DNA of 7,076 bases from NCBI GenBank assembly GCA_022600335.1, contig JAHZKN010000091.1:1-7076 (forward strand). The letters run 5' to 3'. The notes under the pieces were generated by a model. That model ran no database searches and was not told the DNA's origin. It worked only from the letters and a program-made list of their open reading frames with translations. Shown in pieces: positions 1 to 6,226 of this stretch. Source of the DNA: Alphaproteobacteria bacterium. GTDB taxonomy: Bacteria; Pseudomonadota; Alphaproteobacteria; Rhizobiales; Hyphomicrobiaceae. The translations under genes were made by a program, and so were the position numbers. Each line of letters starts with the position of its first letter. Within the stretch, counting starts at the first letter, position 1.

Positions 1-545
1 AGTGCGTGGGATTCTGCATGTCCAAATGCGTGTGCTTTCTTTTGCGCACCGATGGCGGTCAAGCTCGAGTCATGGGCAACGCGCCCAAGCGCAATGATCA
101 CCTTGAGGTTGGGCAGCGTTGCGATGCGATCGGCAAGAAATCGACCGCAGGTCTTTATTTCAGATCCAATCGGCTTGTTTTTTGGTGGCACGCAACGCAC
201 GGCATTTGAAATCATGCAGTCTACAAGTTTGAGCCCGTCATCTGCCCGCGCCCGATAAGTGCCTTTAGCAAAACCATATTTGGCGAGTGTTGCGTACAAA
301 AGATCCCCAGCGTAATCGCCCGTAAACGGTCGCCCTGTTTTGTTAGCACCTTTGAGACCGGGTGCTAATCCAACAACGAGGAGCCGCGCATCTGAGTTGC
401 CAAAGGAGGGAACCGCGCCATTGAACCAAGAGGGGTTTTCTGCTGAGTTTTGTGTTCGAAAGTCAGTCAGTCGTGGGCAGAGACTGCAGTCTGGCGCAGG
501 CTCGGGCTGGTGGTTGTGACAATGAGAGGAGGGCGCGATGGGCAT
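1..545 (-). CDS. Uracil-DNA glycosylase, family 5 (UdgB-like), 3' end cut by window edge
   Basis: DNA-repair enzyme that removes uracil and related deaminated bases from DNA at the start of base excision repair. Reading leftward from ATG at 545 there are 181 codons without a stop before the edge, so the C-terminus (including the second active-site motif, expected as a His-containing loop) is missing. Four cysteines fit the [4Fe-4S] site of family 4/5 glycosylases: C20 and C23 in DCSLCPRL, C118 in NAVRCVPP and C133 in KTCGRF. The first active-site motif is GLAPGLKGANKTGRPFTGD (residues 59-77). This is family 5-like: family 4 motifs read GEAPG...EGRPF instead. An in-frame stop (555-557) lies just upstream of the ATG, so the start is well fixed, although its ribosome binding site is weak. 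The NYN gene ends 36 nt upstream on the same strand, suggesting co-transcription. Family assignment rests on motif memory; the sequence was translated by hand from the reverse complement. Confidence 0.93.
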   Translation of the reverse strand, partial: MPIAPSSHCHNHQPEPAPDCSLCPRLTDFRTQNSAENPSWFNGAVPSFGNSDARLLVVGLAPGLKGANKTGRPFTGDYAGDLLYATLAKYGFAKGTYRARADDGLKLVDCMISNAVRCVPPKNKPIGSEIKTCGRFLADRIATLPNLKVIIALGRVAHDSSLTAIGAQKKAHAFGHAESHA

Positions 546-581
546 GGGACAAGACTAGGTCACAGCCGCGTTGACGCCAAC

Positions 582-1205
582 TCATACATTTTCGATAATT
601 TCGTCGTCATCAAAATCTGTCTCACCGGAATCATAATTCTCTTCTTGGCGAGGGTTCCTGGACGTTCGTTGCTGTCCGCCGGGCCGGCTGATGAATTCCT
701 CGAGGTCCGCAATATCAACGAACTGATCGGCTTGACGGCGCAGTTCGTCTGCAACCATAGCTGGTTGCGTTTGCAATGTTGAAACAACACTGACACGCTT
801 TCCCTCTTGCTGCAGAGCAGCCACGAGGTAGCGAAAGTCGCCATCGCCAGAAAAAAGGACAATGTGATCAAGTGATTTTCCAAGGCGCATGGCATCGACT
901 GCCAGCTCAATGTCCATATTGCCTTTAACTTTGCGCCTCCCGGACGCGTCGGTAAATTCTTTCGCTGGTTTGGTGACCATCGTATAGCCGTTGTAATCCA
1001 ACCAATCGACAAGTGGGCGGATCGACGAATATTCCTGATCCTCTATCAATGCTGTGTAGTAATAGGCTCGGATCAGCTGCGCGCGCTGGCGAAACAGTGT
1101 CAGCATCCGTCTATAGTCAATATCAAAACCAAGCGATTTTGATGTCGCGTATAAATTTGCACCATCAATAAATAGGGCTATGCGTTCGGACTTATCGAAA
1201 TACAT
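582..1205 (-). CDS. NYN domain protein (LabA/DUF88 family), putative ribonuclease
   Basis: 207-residue protein with a PIN-like NYN fold, residues about 8-165. Acidic metal-binding residues expected of the family are present: D14 in FIDGANL, D98 and D104 in KGNMDIELAVDAM, and D121/D123 in SGDGDF. They predict a Mg2+-dependent endoribonuclease, but the substrate is unknown. The last 40 or so residues are low-complexity and very acidic (DFDDDEII near the end), probably disordered. The start ATG at 1205 has a good ribosome binding site, GAGGA at 1212-1216 with a 6-nt spacer. The stop is at 582-584, 36 nt before the glycosylase start in the same direction. Homologues are usually annotated LabA-like, DUF88 or NYN domain proteins. 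I am sure of the family and unsure of the biological role. Confidence 0.93.
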   Translation of the reverse strand: MYFDKSERIALFIDGANLYATSKSLGFDIDYRRMLTLFRQRAQLIRAYYYTALIEDQEYSSIRPLVDWLDYNGYTMVTKPAKEFTDASGRRKVKGNMDIELAVDAMRLGKSLDHIVLFSGDGDFRYLVAALQQEGKRVSVVSTLQTQPAMVADELRRQADQFVDIADLEEFISRPGGQQRTSRNPRQEENYDSGETDFDDDEIIENV

Positions 1206-1281
1206 TCGTTTTCCTCGTTGGGCGCGGGCACCGTGAAGGCGAGCGGAAAAGAGTGCGATAGGGCAATTATTGGACGAATTG

Positions 1282-1319
1282 GTGATCGCCCTGCTTTATC
1301 TAAAAATCTTCAGGGTCAC
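1282..1319. repeat. Bulged hairpin in the NYN upstream region
   Basis: GTGA (1282-1285) and CCCTG (1289-1293) pair with CAGGG (1311-1315) and TCAC (1316-1319), leaving a 3-nt bulge (TCG) on the left arm and a 17-nt AT-rich loop. It lies about 80-115 nt upstream of the NYN start. It could be in the NYN 5' untranslated region or an operator-like site; pairing is seen, function is not. Confidence 0.3.
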
Positions 1320-1441
1320 ACGTTCATGAAAGGTTTATCTCTGCGGCACAAGTAGAACGAGTGAATATCAGATAGTCCTTTTATTCAAAAATACTAGGTG
1401 TTCACAAACCTGTTCCGTACCCGTCAAATTTTTTTGCCTGA

Positions 1442-1559
1442 TATCTCGACTGTAATGCGGTTAATGCATGGCTGAGATAAGTAAATTCTGGTTTTTACTG
1501 TGGTCTGCCGCGGCACGCGCCGCTGACTCGGATTTGTGTGACTGACCCGCAAAATCCGA
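1442..1559. repeat. Cluster of four successive hairpins
   Basis: Four inverted repeats follow one another closely. TATCTC (1442-1447) pairs with GAGATA (1474-1479). AGTAAA (1480-1485) pairs with TTTACT (1494-1499). GCGGC (1510-1514) pairs with GCCGC (1519-1523) across a 4-nt loop. TCGGATTT (1528-1535) pairs perfectly with AAATCCGA (1552-1559) across 16 nt. Short stems of 5-6 bp occur often by chance; the 8-bp one is less likely to. Their close packing next to the larger structure at 1564-1659 suggests structured RNA, but no T-run follows any of them as expected for an intrinsic terminator. Confidence 0.35.
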
Positions 1560-1563
1560 CCAT

Positions 1564-1659
1564 TTGCCTGGTGACTCCGTTTGGTGTTTGGTCAAATTGG
1601 GTGTCTGGAAGCATCGATTTGCTCATCCTGCTTCCACGGAGAGCACCAGATTGTGGCAA
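1564..1659. ncRNA. Candidate structured RNA (unclassified)
   Basis: A long interrupted stem can be drawn. TTGC (1564-1567) pairs with GCAA (1656-1659). CTGGTG (1568-1573) pairs with CACCAG (1644-1649), leaving a 6-nt right-hand bulge (1650-1655). CTCCGT (1575-1580) pairs with ACGGAG (1636-1641), with a small A versus AG internal loop. Stacked directly on its 3' arm is a perfect hairpin, GGAAGCA (1607-1613) with TGCTTCC (1629-1635); a 26-nt unpaired stretch (1581-1606) lies on the 5' side. That makes 23 Watson-Crick pairs within 96 nt of gene-free DNA. The shape, a long rod with asymmetric bulges, is loosely like 6S RNA, but I cannot match the 6S consensus. Strand and true ends are unknown. 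A structured rpoZ leader or chance are the alternatives. Confidence 0.33.
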
Positions 1660-1702
1660 TCAGTCTCGCTCCTCTTCAGGCCACGCAGTGGGGAACCGTC
1701 TT

Positions 1703-1766
1703 GCGAAAAGCCTAATTTTGTGCGATTGAGGGCGCATGGTGGCGAGCCGGTGGCCGGTTTTCGCCC
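1703..1766. repeat. Three mutually exclusive stems sharing one 3' arm
   Basis: The segment around 1758-1766 can pair with three upstream partners. First, GCGAAAA plus CC (1703-1712, one bulged G) pairs with GG plus TTTTCGC (1756-1764). Second, GGGCG (1730-1734) pairs with CGCCC (1762-1766). Third, a compact GC-rich hairpin spans 1741-1765, with GGCG against CGCC and a CCGG/CCGG top, with a 2-nt bulge. Competing folds like this are a hallmark of attenuators and riboswitch expression platforms, but no T-run follows, so a classical terminator is not supported. Confidence 0.3.
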
Positions 1767-1884
1767 GCTTTCTATTGGCAAAGGCGACACTCTATTTTAG
1801 GCGCTAGGTGATAGGTTGGACGTGTGCTGAGCGCATCCATCTGGTCGGTGTGTTGCCTTTTTCATTGGGTGGCCGCCAAATCGA

Positions 1885-1909
1885 GAGCCTCGGCTGATCT
1901 GCCGGGCTC
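1885..1909 (+). promoter_or_regulatory. Strong hairpin just upstream of the rpoZ ribosome binding site
   Basis: GAGCC (1885-1889) pairs with GGCTC (1905-1909) and CGGC (1891-1894) pairs with GCCG (1901-1904), with one bulged T at 1890 and a 6-nt loop TGATCT: nine pairs, eight of them within GC-rich runs. It ends 9 nt before the presumed rpoZ Shine-Dalgarno AAGGGG (1919-1924). The following bases are AT-rich but not a T-run, so it is better read as a leader hairpin affecting translation or RNA stability than as an intrinsic terminator. Function is inferred from position only. Confidence 0.42.
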
Positions 1910-1933
1910 CCAAATATTAAGGGGTCTCAGGAT

Positions 1934-2365
1934 ATGGCTCGTGTCACGGTTGAAGATTGCGTCGACAAAGTTTCAAACCGGTTTGAACTTGTTCTGTTAG
2001 CGGCGCATCGTGCACGCGCGATTGCCAATGGCGGCGCCATGACCGTCGATCCAGACGGCGACAAAAACCCAGTAATCGCACTTCGTGAAGTGGCAGAACA
2101 AACGGTAGCGCCAGATGACATGCGCGAAGCGTTGATCCACTCCATCCAAAAGAACACTGAGGTTGATGAGCCGGAAGACATTGCGGCTCCGTTGCTGCCG
2201 AATGACCGGCGCGGACCGATGCTGGGGCGTGATGATCAAGCCAGCGACACCCAGGTCGATGTCATGACAGAAGAACAGCTTCTAAGAGGCCTGGAAAGCA
2301 GCACTCCAACAGAGCCTTCAGCAAACATTGGTGCCAGTGGCGCGCCGCGCGAGCGTGGGCGCTAG
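1934..2365 (+). CDS. rpoZ: DNA-directed RNA polymerase subunit omega
   Basis: Small subunit that binds the beta-prime C-terminus and aids assembly and stability of RNA polymerase; in E. coli it also forms part of a ppGpp-binding site. The 143-residue product begins [13 protein letters not shown] and continues [16 protein letters not shown] (residues 15-30), the omega signature helix region, with [14 protein letters not shown] at about 45-58. It is longer than the roughly 90 residues of E. coli omega, as usual in alphaproteobacteria; the C-terminal half is acidic, then Ser/Thr/Gly-rich and probably flexible. The start ATG at 1934 matches the family N-terminus and has AAGGGG at 1919-1924 with a 9-nt spacer. 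rsh follows after 94 nt, so omega sits directly upstream of the enzyme that makes ppGpp. Confidence 0.97.
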   Translation: MARVTVEDCVDKVSNRFELVLLAAHRARAIANGGAMTVDPDGDKNPVIALREVAEQTVAPDDMREALIHSIQKNTEVDEPEDIAAPLLPNDRRGPMLGRDDQASDTQVDVMTEEQLLRGLESSTPTEPSANIGASGAPRERGR

Positions 2366-2417
2366 TTAAGCGTGCTTGAGGAGTTTTTGCTTGCGTGCTT
2401 TTTCGTGCGCCGCGCCT

Positions 2418-2430
2418 AGCTTATAAAGCT
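2418..2430 (+). promoter_or_regulatory. Palindrome with possible -10 element before rsh
   Basis: The 94-nt gap between rpoZ and rsh contains the 13-nt palindrome AGCTT-ATA-AAGCT, whose centre includes TATAAA (2422-2427), a fair -10 box about 30 nt upstream of the rsh start. The hexamer 17 nt further upstream (TTTTTC, 2399-2404) is a poor -35. The gap also holds two copies of GCGTGCTT (2370-2377 and 2393-2400). I see no clear terminator after rpoZ, so rsh may be read from both an rpoZ transcript and a weak promoter of its own. Confidence 0.2.
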
Positions 2431-2459
2431 CTACCGGTGACCGTGAGGTGGAGCCCGCA

Positions 2460-4700
2460 ATGATGCGGCAGTACGAACTCGTAGAAATCGTGCAGAGCTA
2501 CGATCCAGACGCTGATGAAGCGCTGTTGAATCGCGCCTACGTTTACGCGATGAAAGCGCATGTCAATCAAACGCGTGCGTCCGGAGACCCGTACTTTTCC
2601 CATCCCCTGGAAGTGGCTGGCATCCTTACGGATCTCAAGCTTGATGACGCAACGATCGCAACAGCCCTGCTGCATGATGTGATCGAAGATACCGATACTA
2701 CACGTGCCGAGATTGATGATCTTTTTGGTCCCCGTATTGGCGCTCTTGTCGATGGGCTAACGAAGATCAAACGTCTCGATCTTGTGACGCGCGAAGCCGA
2801 GCAGGCGGAAAACTTCCGCAAACTGCTCGTGGCGATTTCCAGTGATATTCGTGTCCTGTTGGTCAAGCTCGCCGATCGTTTGCACAACATGCGGACGCTT
2901 GAACACAAGAAACCGGAAAGCCGGCGACGCAACTCCGAGGAAACCTTGGAAATTTATGCACCGTTAGCCGGGCGCATGGGCATGCAAGCAATGCGTGAAG
3001 AGCTTGAGGGACATGCATTTCGTTGGGTCAACCCTGATGGCTACAAGGCGGTGACCGATAAACTCGCCGAGTTGGTTGAGCGCAACCAGGGTCTGGTTGA
3101 TGAAATCACAACAGCGCTGAAACAAAAATTTGATGCTGAGGGAATTCGCGCCGAGGTCTTCAGCCGCCATAAACGGCCCTATTCGATTTGGCGCAAAATG
3201 ACCAACCGACAGATATCGCTTGAGCAGCTTTCTGATATTTTCGGGTTTCGGATTGTCGTTGATAGTATTGAAGAGTGTTACCGCGCTCTCGGCGTCGTGC
3301 ACACAACCTGGCGTACAGTCCCTGGCCGTTTCAAAGACTACATTTCGACGCCGAAGCAAAATAACTATCAGTCGATTCACACGACGATCGTTGGTACCAA
3401 GCATCAACGTGTTGAGCTACAGATCCGCATCCGAAAAATGCAAGATGTGGCAGAATATGGTGTTGCCGCACATGCGCTCTATAAGGACTCGCCTGGGCCG
3501 GAAACAGCGTCACTCAACGGCCAGGTCACGCTGCGAGACGTGAACCCCTATGTTGGACTACGGCGCATGGTCGAGGCTCTCCTAGAGGGCTCCAACCCGG
3601 AAGAGTTTCTTGAACACACCAAGCTAGAACTGTTTCAGGACCAGGTGTTCTGTTTTACTCCCAAAGGGCGGTTGATCGCGTTGCCACATGGTGCAACACC
3701 GCTTGACTTTGCATTTTCGGTACATAGTGATCTTGGACGGCGCGCCACAGGTGCAATTGTCAACGGCCGCAAAGTGCCAATCGACATGCGACTGCGTAAT
3801 GGCGATGAAATCGAAATTTTGTCAGCTAAAACGCACACTCCGCCTGCAGCATGGGAAAATTTTGCAGTCACCGGTCGCGCCCGCGCCGCGATACGCAAAG
3901 CAGCGCGCGAGAAACAACGTCATGAATATATTGAACTCGGTCGCCGTCTTGTTTTGGCGGAGGTGACGAGCCATGGAAAAACTTATGAAGAAGGTGACCT
4001 TACCAAAGCAATTGGTGCTTTGCCGCAGAAGACGCCTGAAGACATATTGGCAGCCGTTGGTCGAAAAGAGCTTGATGTCAAAAAGCTCATGCTGCTTCTC
4101 TACCCGGACTTTCCTCCGGATTCGAAAGAGGCCGAGCAAAAGTACCGCCCGCGGCAAAGTTTTGGACGCGCCCAGGGACAAAAAGGTTGGTACAAGTTGG
4201 CGTCGGCCATCGGCCTTAAATTCCGCAGCGAAGACTCAGAACCTGCAAGCCGGTCCAGCAGCATCGCGATTCGAGGGCTTAAGGACAACGTGCCGGTTAA
4301 ATTCGCTGAGGGAGGTGCTGTACCCGGTGACCGCATTGTCGGTGTGATGATTGACGGTGAGGGTATTCGCATCTTTCATATCCATTCCCCACGTTTGATG
4401 GAGTTTGAGCATCAGGAGTGGATTGATGTAACGTGGGATCTAGATCCTGAAAAACCTGAGCGTTTTCCTGCCGTTATAAATCTGACAGCCCCCAACAAGC
4501 CAGGTACACTGGCCGAAGTTGCCGAGGTGATCGGTGGCGCTGGTGGCAATATTGACAGCATCAATCTGACCAATCGCGGGATAGAATTCGCTGAGATGAA
4601 AATCGGTTTGGAAGTCTGGGATTTGCCGCATCTGACGCATATTATCGCCGGTTTGAAGGCAAAGACTGTAGTCTGCGACGTTGAGCGTGTGTTTGAGTGA
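2460..4700 (+). CDS. rsh: Bifunctional (p)ppGpp synthetase/hydrolase, RelA/SpoT family
   Basis: Central enzyme of the stringent response: makes (p)ppGpp from ATP and GDP/GTP and hydrolyses it again. From ATG 2460 it has 746 residues, the usual length of long Rsh proteins. HD hydrolase domain, about 25-150: H48, the HDVIED motif at 72-77, and D139 in KLADRLHN, all intact. Synthetase domain, about 235-345: HKRPYSIW, SDIFGFR, and RFKD at 290-293. This RXKD motif marks bifunctional enzymes; E. coli RelA-type synthetases have EXDD. YQSIHT and ELQIR follow. TGS domain is at about 395-456 and the ACT domain at about 668-742. The RIS/zinc-finger region between them reads AEGGAVPGD (616-624) and FHIHSPRL (639-646), without the usual cysteines. 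The frame also allows GTG at 2448, but ATG 2460 gives the family N-terminus MMRQYELVE and has GGAG (2450-2453) with a 6-nt spacer. Confidence 0.98.
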   Translation: MMRQYELVEIVQSYDPDADEALLNRAYVYAMKAHVNQTRASGDPYFSHPLEVAGILTDLKLDDATIATALLHDVIEDTDTTRAEIDDLFGPRIGALVDGLTKIKRLDLVTREAEQAENFRKLLVAISSDIRVLLVKLADRLHNMRTLEHKKPESRRRNSEETLEIYAPLAGRMGMQAMREELEGHAFRWVNPDGYKAVTDKLAELVERNQGLVDEITTALKQKFDAEGIRAEVFSRHKRPYSIWRKMTNRQISLEQLSDIFGFRIVVDSIEECYRALGVVHTTWRTVPGRFKDYISTPKQNNYQSIHTTIVGTKHQRVELQIRIRKMQDVAEYGVAAHALYKDSPGPETASLNGQVTLRDVNPYVGLRRMVEALLEGSNPEEFLEHTKLELFQDQVFCFTPKGRLIALPHGATPLDFAFSVHSDLGRRATGAIVNGRKVPIDMRLRNGDEIEILSAKTHTPPAAWENFAVTGRARAAIRKAAREKQRHEYIELGRRLVLAEVTSHGKTYEEGDLTKAIGALPQKTPEDILAAVGRKELDVKKLMLLLYPDFPPDSKEAEQKYRPRQSFGRAQGQKGWYKLASAIGLKFRSEDSEPASRSSSIAIRGLKDNVPVKFAEGGAVPGDRIVGVMIDGEGIRIFHIHSPRLMEFEHQEWIDVTWDLDPEKPERFPAVINLTAPNKPGTLAEVAEVIGGAGGNIDSINLTNRGIEFAEMKIGLEVWDLPHLTHIIAGLKAKTVVCDVERVFE

Positions 4701-4757
4701 TCAGTCGTGGGGGGTAGGGCTGATGCCTGTTTGGCGCTGGTCGTGAGGGAACTGTGA

Positions 4758-5345
4758 ATGTTGTTTAAACGGCGCAATCCACCGACGCTCCTGGAGCGGA
4801 CACGGACCTGGGTCTGGCCGCGGCGCAGCTGGGCGCGATCTTTGCGTTATTTTTTGCTTCGCCTTGAGCGTTTGCAAGCCAGTCCTCATCAGGTGGCGCT
4901 CGGCTGTGCAGCCGGTGTCTTTGTTTCGATCACGCCGCTGCTCGGTACACAAATGTTGCTCGCTGCACTGCTTGCTTTTTCGATACGGGCAAGCATTCCA
5001 GCTGCCCTGATCGGAACATTTTTCGGCAACCCATTGAGCTGGCCGCTGATCTGGGCTGGCACCTACTTCGCGGGTTGCTACATGCTCGGCATCGAAAGTG
5101 TGTTGACCATGTCAGGACTAGAACACTACATGGCGCCTCTGTTTCAGGCGCTGGGAAGTTGGTCGCCAGAGCTCATTGATACAACGATTAAGTTGGTGTG
5201 GCCTGTTCTGAAGCCAATGTTAGCAGGTAGTGTGCCACTCGGTCTGGCGACGGCCATCTTAATTTACTATGTTTTGCGACCCCTCGTTGCGACCTACCAG
5301 CGCTCGCGCGTTGGACTGCCTCTTTCCGCCTCTCCCGCAGTTTGA
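4758..5345 (+). CDS. DUF2062 domain integral membrane protein
   Basis: 195-residue membrane protein of unknown function. It has a basic N-terminus (KRRNPP; PRRSWARSLR at 21-30), then the DUF2062 core: SPHQVALGCAAGVFVSITP (42-60) and LLGTQ, leading into a hydrophobic stretch to about 76; a second hydrophobic block at about 81-111 containing GTFFGNPLSWPLIW (86-99); and a third at about 146-178. The Gly/Pro-rich hydrophobic motifs are the family hallmark. The basic ends suggest a cytoplasmic N-terminus by the positive-inside rule. The ATG at 4758 has GAGGGA (4745-4750) with a 7-nt spacer. It starts 57 nt after rsh and is probably co-transcribed with it. No function is established that I know of; in this position it is commonly found near rsh in related genomes. 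Confidence 0.92.
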   Translation: MLFKRRNPPTLLERTRTWVWPRRSWARSLRYFLLRLERLQASPHQVALGCAAGVFVSITPLLGTQMLLAALLAFSIRASIPAALIGTFFGNPLSWPLIWAGTYFAGCYMLGIESVLTMSGLEHYMAPLFQALGSWSPELIDTTIKLVWPVLKPMLAGSVPLGLATAILIYYVLRPLVATYQRSRVGLPLSASPAV

Positions 5346-5360
5346 TAAAACGATAGTACG

Positions 5361-5379
5361 GAGCAAGACCATCGTGCTC
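5361..5379 (+). repeat. Small hairpin between the DUF2062 gene and pdxJ
   Basis: GAGCA (5361-5365) pairs with TGCTC (5375-5379) across a 9-nt loop in the 77-nt gap before pdxJ. There is no T-run, so it is not a classical terminator. It may be chance. Confidence 0.2.
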
Positions 5380-5422
5380 GGTCAGGTTCTTATGCAAATG
5401 AAAATTGGGAAGGTTTGAGACT

Positions 5423-6226
5423 TTGGGAGCAATCATTTCCTGTCCTCGCCTCGGTGTGAATATTGATCACGTCGCAACCATTCGCAACGCGCGCGGTGGT
5501 CGCCATCCTGACCCTGTCCGCGCTGCTCATCAAGCTGTTGAAGCGGGTGCGGATGGCATCACGGCACACCTGCGCGAAGATCGCCGTCACATCTCGGATC
5601 TTGATATTGCTCGGCTGAAGTCAGAAGTGACACGGCCGCTCAATCTAGAGATGGCCCCAACATCTGAGATGTTGGAAATTGCACGCAGACATGTTCCAAA
5701 TGCCTGCTGTCTTGTGCCCGAGCGCCGCGAAGAGCGAACTACTGAGGGTGGTCTCGACGTTATCTCTGGCGGCCGTGCGTTGCAGCCCATTGTTTCCAGC
5801 TTGCAAGATGTTGGTATTCGCGTTTCGCTGTTTGTTGAGCCTGATGCCAATGCGATTGATGCCGCAGTCGATCTACAAGCTGACATCGTTGAGTTGCACA
5901 CCGGAAGCTATTGCGAAGCTGCGTTGATTGATGATGCCGAAGGTTTTGCGCGCGAATTTCGCCGTATAGAATTGTCTACCAAGCGGGCACATGACGCAGG
6001 CCTAGAGGTTCATGCAGGACACGGGCTGACCTACACAACTGTCGGTCGCATTGCTGCACTGTCAGAAGTCGTTGAGTTGAACATCGGCCACTTCCTTATT
6101 GGCGAGGCGCTTTTTGTTGGCTTGAACGCTGCGATTTCACGTATGCGGATAGTCATTGAAGAGGCCCGTCAACAGGCACAATCAAAGTCCAGTTCAAAGG
6201 TGCGCCGCCGCCGCGAGGCCTCATGA
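5423..6226 (+). CDS. pdxJ: Pyridoxine 5'-phosphate synthase
   Basis: Last ring-closing step of the DXP-dependent vitamin B6 pathway: condenses 1-deoxy-D-xylulose 5-phosphate with 3-amino-2-oxopropyl phosphate to pyridoxine 5'-phosphate, in the cytoplasm. The TIM-barrel family motifs are in order: [17 protein letters not shown] (residues 10-26), [10 protein letters not shown] (48-57) with H49 and H56, NLEMAP with the catalytic Glu at 76, [17 protein letters not shown] (97-113), and [10 protein letters not shown] with the catalytic His at 200, then [13 protein letters not shown]. There is no ATG: an in-frame stop (5399-5401) leaves TTG 5405 or TTG 5423. I prefer 5423 (267 residues) because GGGAAGG (5407-5413) lies 9 nt before it, whereas 5405 has no binding site. 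The last 20 or so residues are Lys/Ser/Arg-rich, beyond the family core. The stop overlaps the acpS start by 4 nt (ATGA), indicating one operon. Confidence 0.96.
   Translation: MGAIISCPRLGVNIDHVATIRNARGGRHPDPVRAAHQAVEAGADGITAHLREDRRHISDLDIARLKSEVTRPLNLEMAPTSEMLEIARRHVPNACCLVPERREERTTEGGLDVISGGRALQPIVSSLQDVGIRVSLFVEPDANAIDAAVDLQADIVELHTGSYCEAALIDDAEGFAREFRRIELSTKRAHDAGLEVHAGHGLTYTTVGRIAALSEVVELNIGHFLIGEALFVGLNAAISRMRIVIEEARQQAQSKSSSKVRRRREAS

Larger units (their letters stand above)
1206..1933. other. Gene-free divergent intergenic region, rich in inverted repeats
   Basis: This 728-nt stretch separates the leftward NYN gene from the rightward rpoZ. Open frames inside it (for example 1564-1800 plus, with a TTG start) have no ribosome binding site, no recognisable domain and unusual composition, so I read it as non-coding. 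It must hold the promoters of both transcription units, but I could not identify a convincing -35/-10 pair for either. It contains several strong inverted repeats, described separately, mostly between 1442 and 1909. No tmRNA tag sequence, SRP RNA motif or RNase P core motif was found on either strand. Confidence 0.8.

Noticed and set aside
560..1012. 150-codon minus-strand frame overlapping the NYN gene
   Set aside because: A shadow of the NYN gene in another frame; the NYN frame has clear family motifs.
1741..1765. Rho-independent terminator
   Set aside because: The hairpin is strong but is followed by CGCTTTCT on the plus strand and by no T-run on the minus strand.
1564..1800. Open frame of 78 codons on the plus strand in the divergent region (and a related one at 1538-1729)
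   Set aside because: Starts at TTG with no ribosome binding site, has no recognisable domain and overlaps the inverted repeats; it reads like non-coding sequence.
1206..1933. tmRNA, SRP RNA or RNase P RNA in the large intergenic region
   Set aside because: No tag-peptide coding sequence, no GGAAGGAAGC-type SRP loop in context and no RNase P core motifs on either strand; the GGAAGCA present is part of a simple hairpin.
2366..2459. Intrinsic terminator between rpoZ and rsh
   Set aside because: T-rich runs occur (2382-2388, 2398-2403) but no stable stem precedes them; the GCGTGCTT copies are direct, not inverted, repeats.
2448..2459. GTG at 2448 as the rsh start
   Set aside because: ATG at 2460 has a better-placed GGAG and gives the N-terminus MMRQYELVE usual for the family; the four extra residues look like leader sequence.
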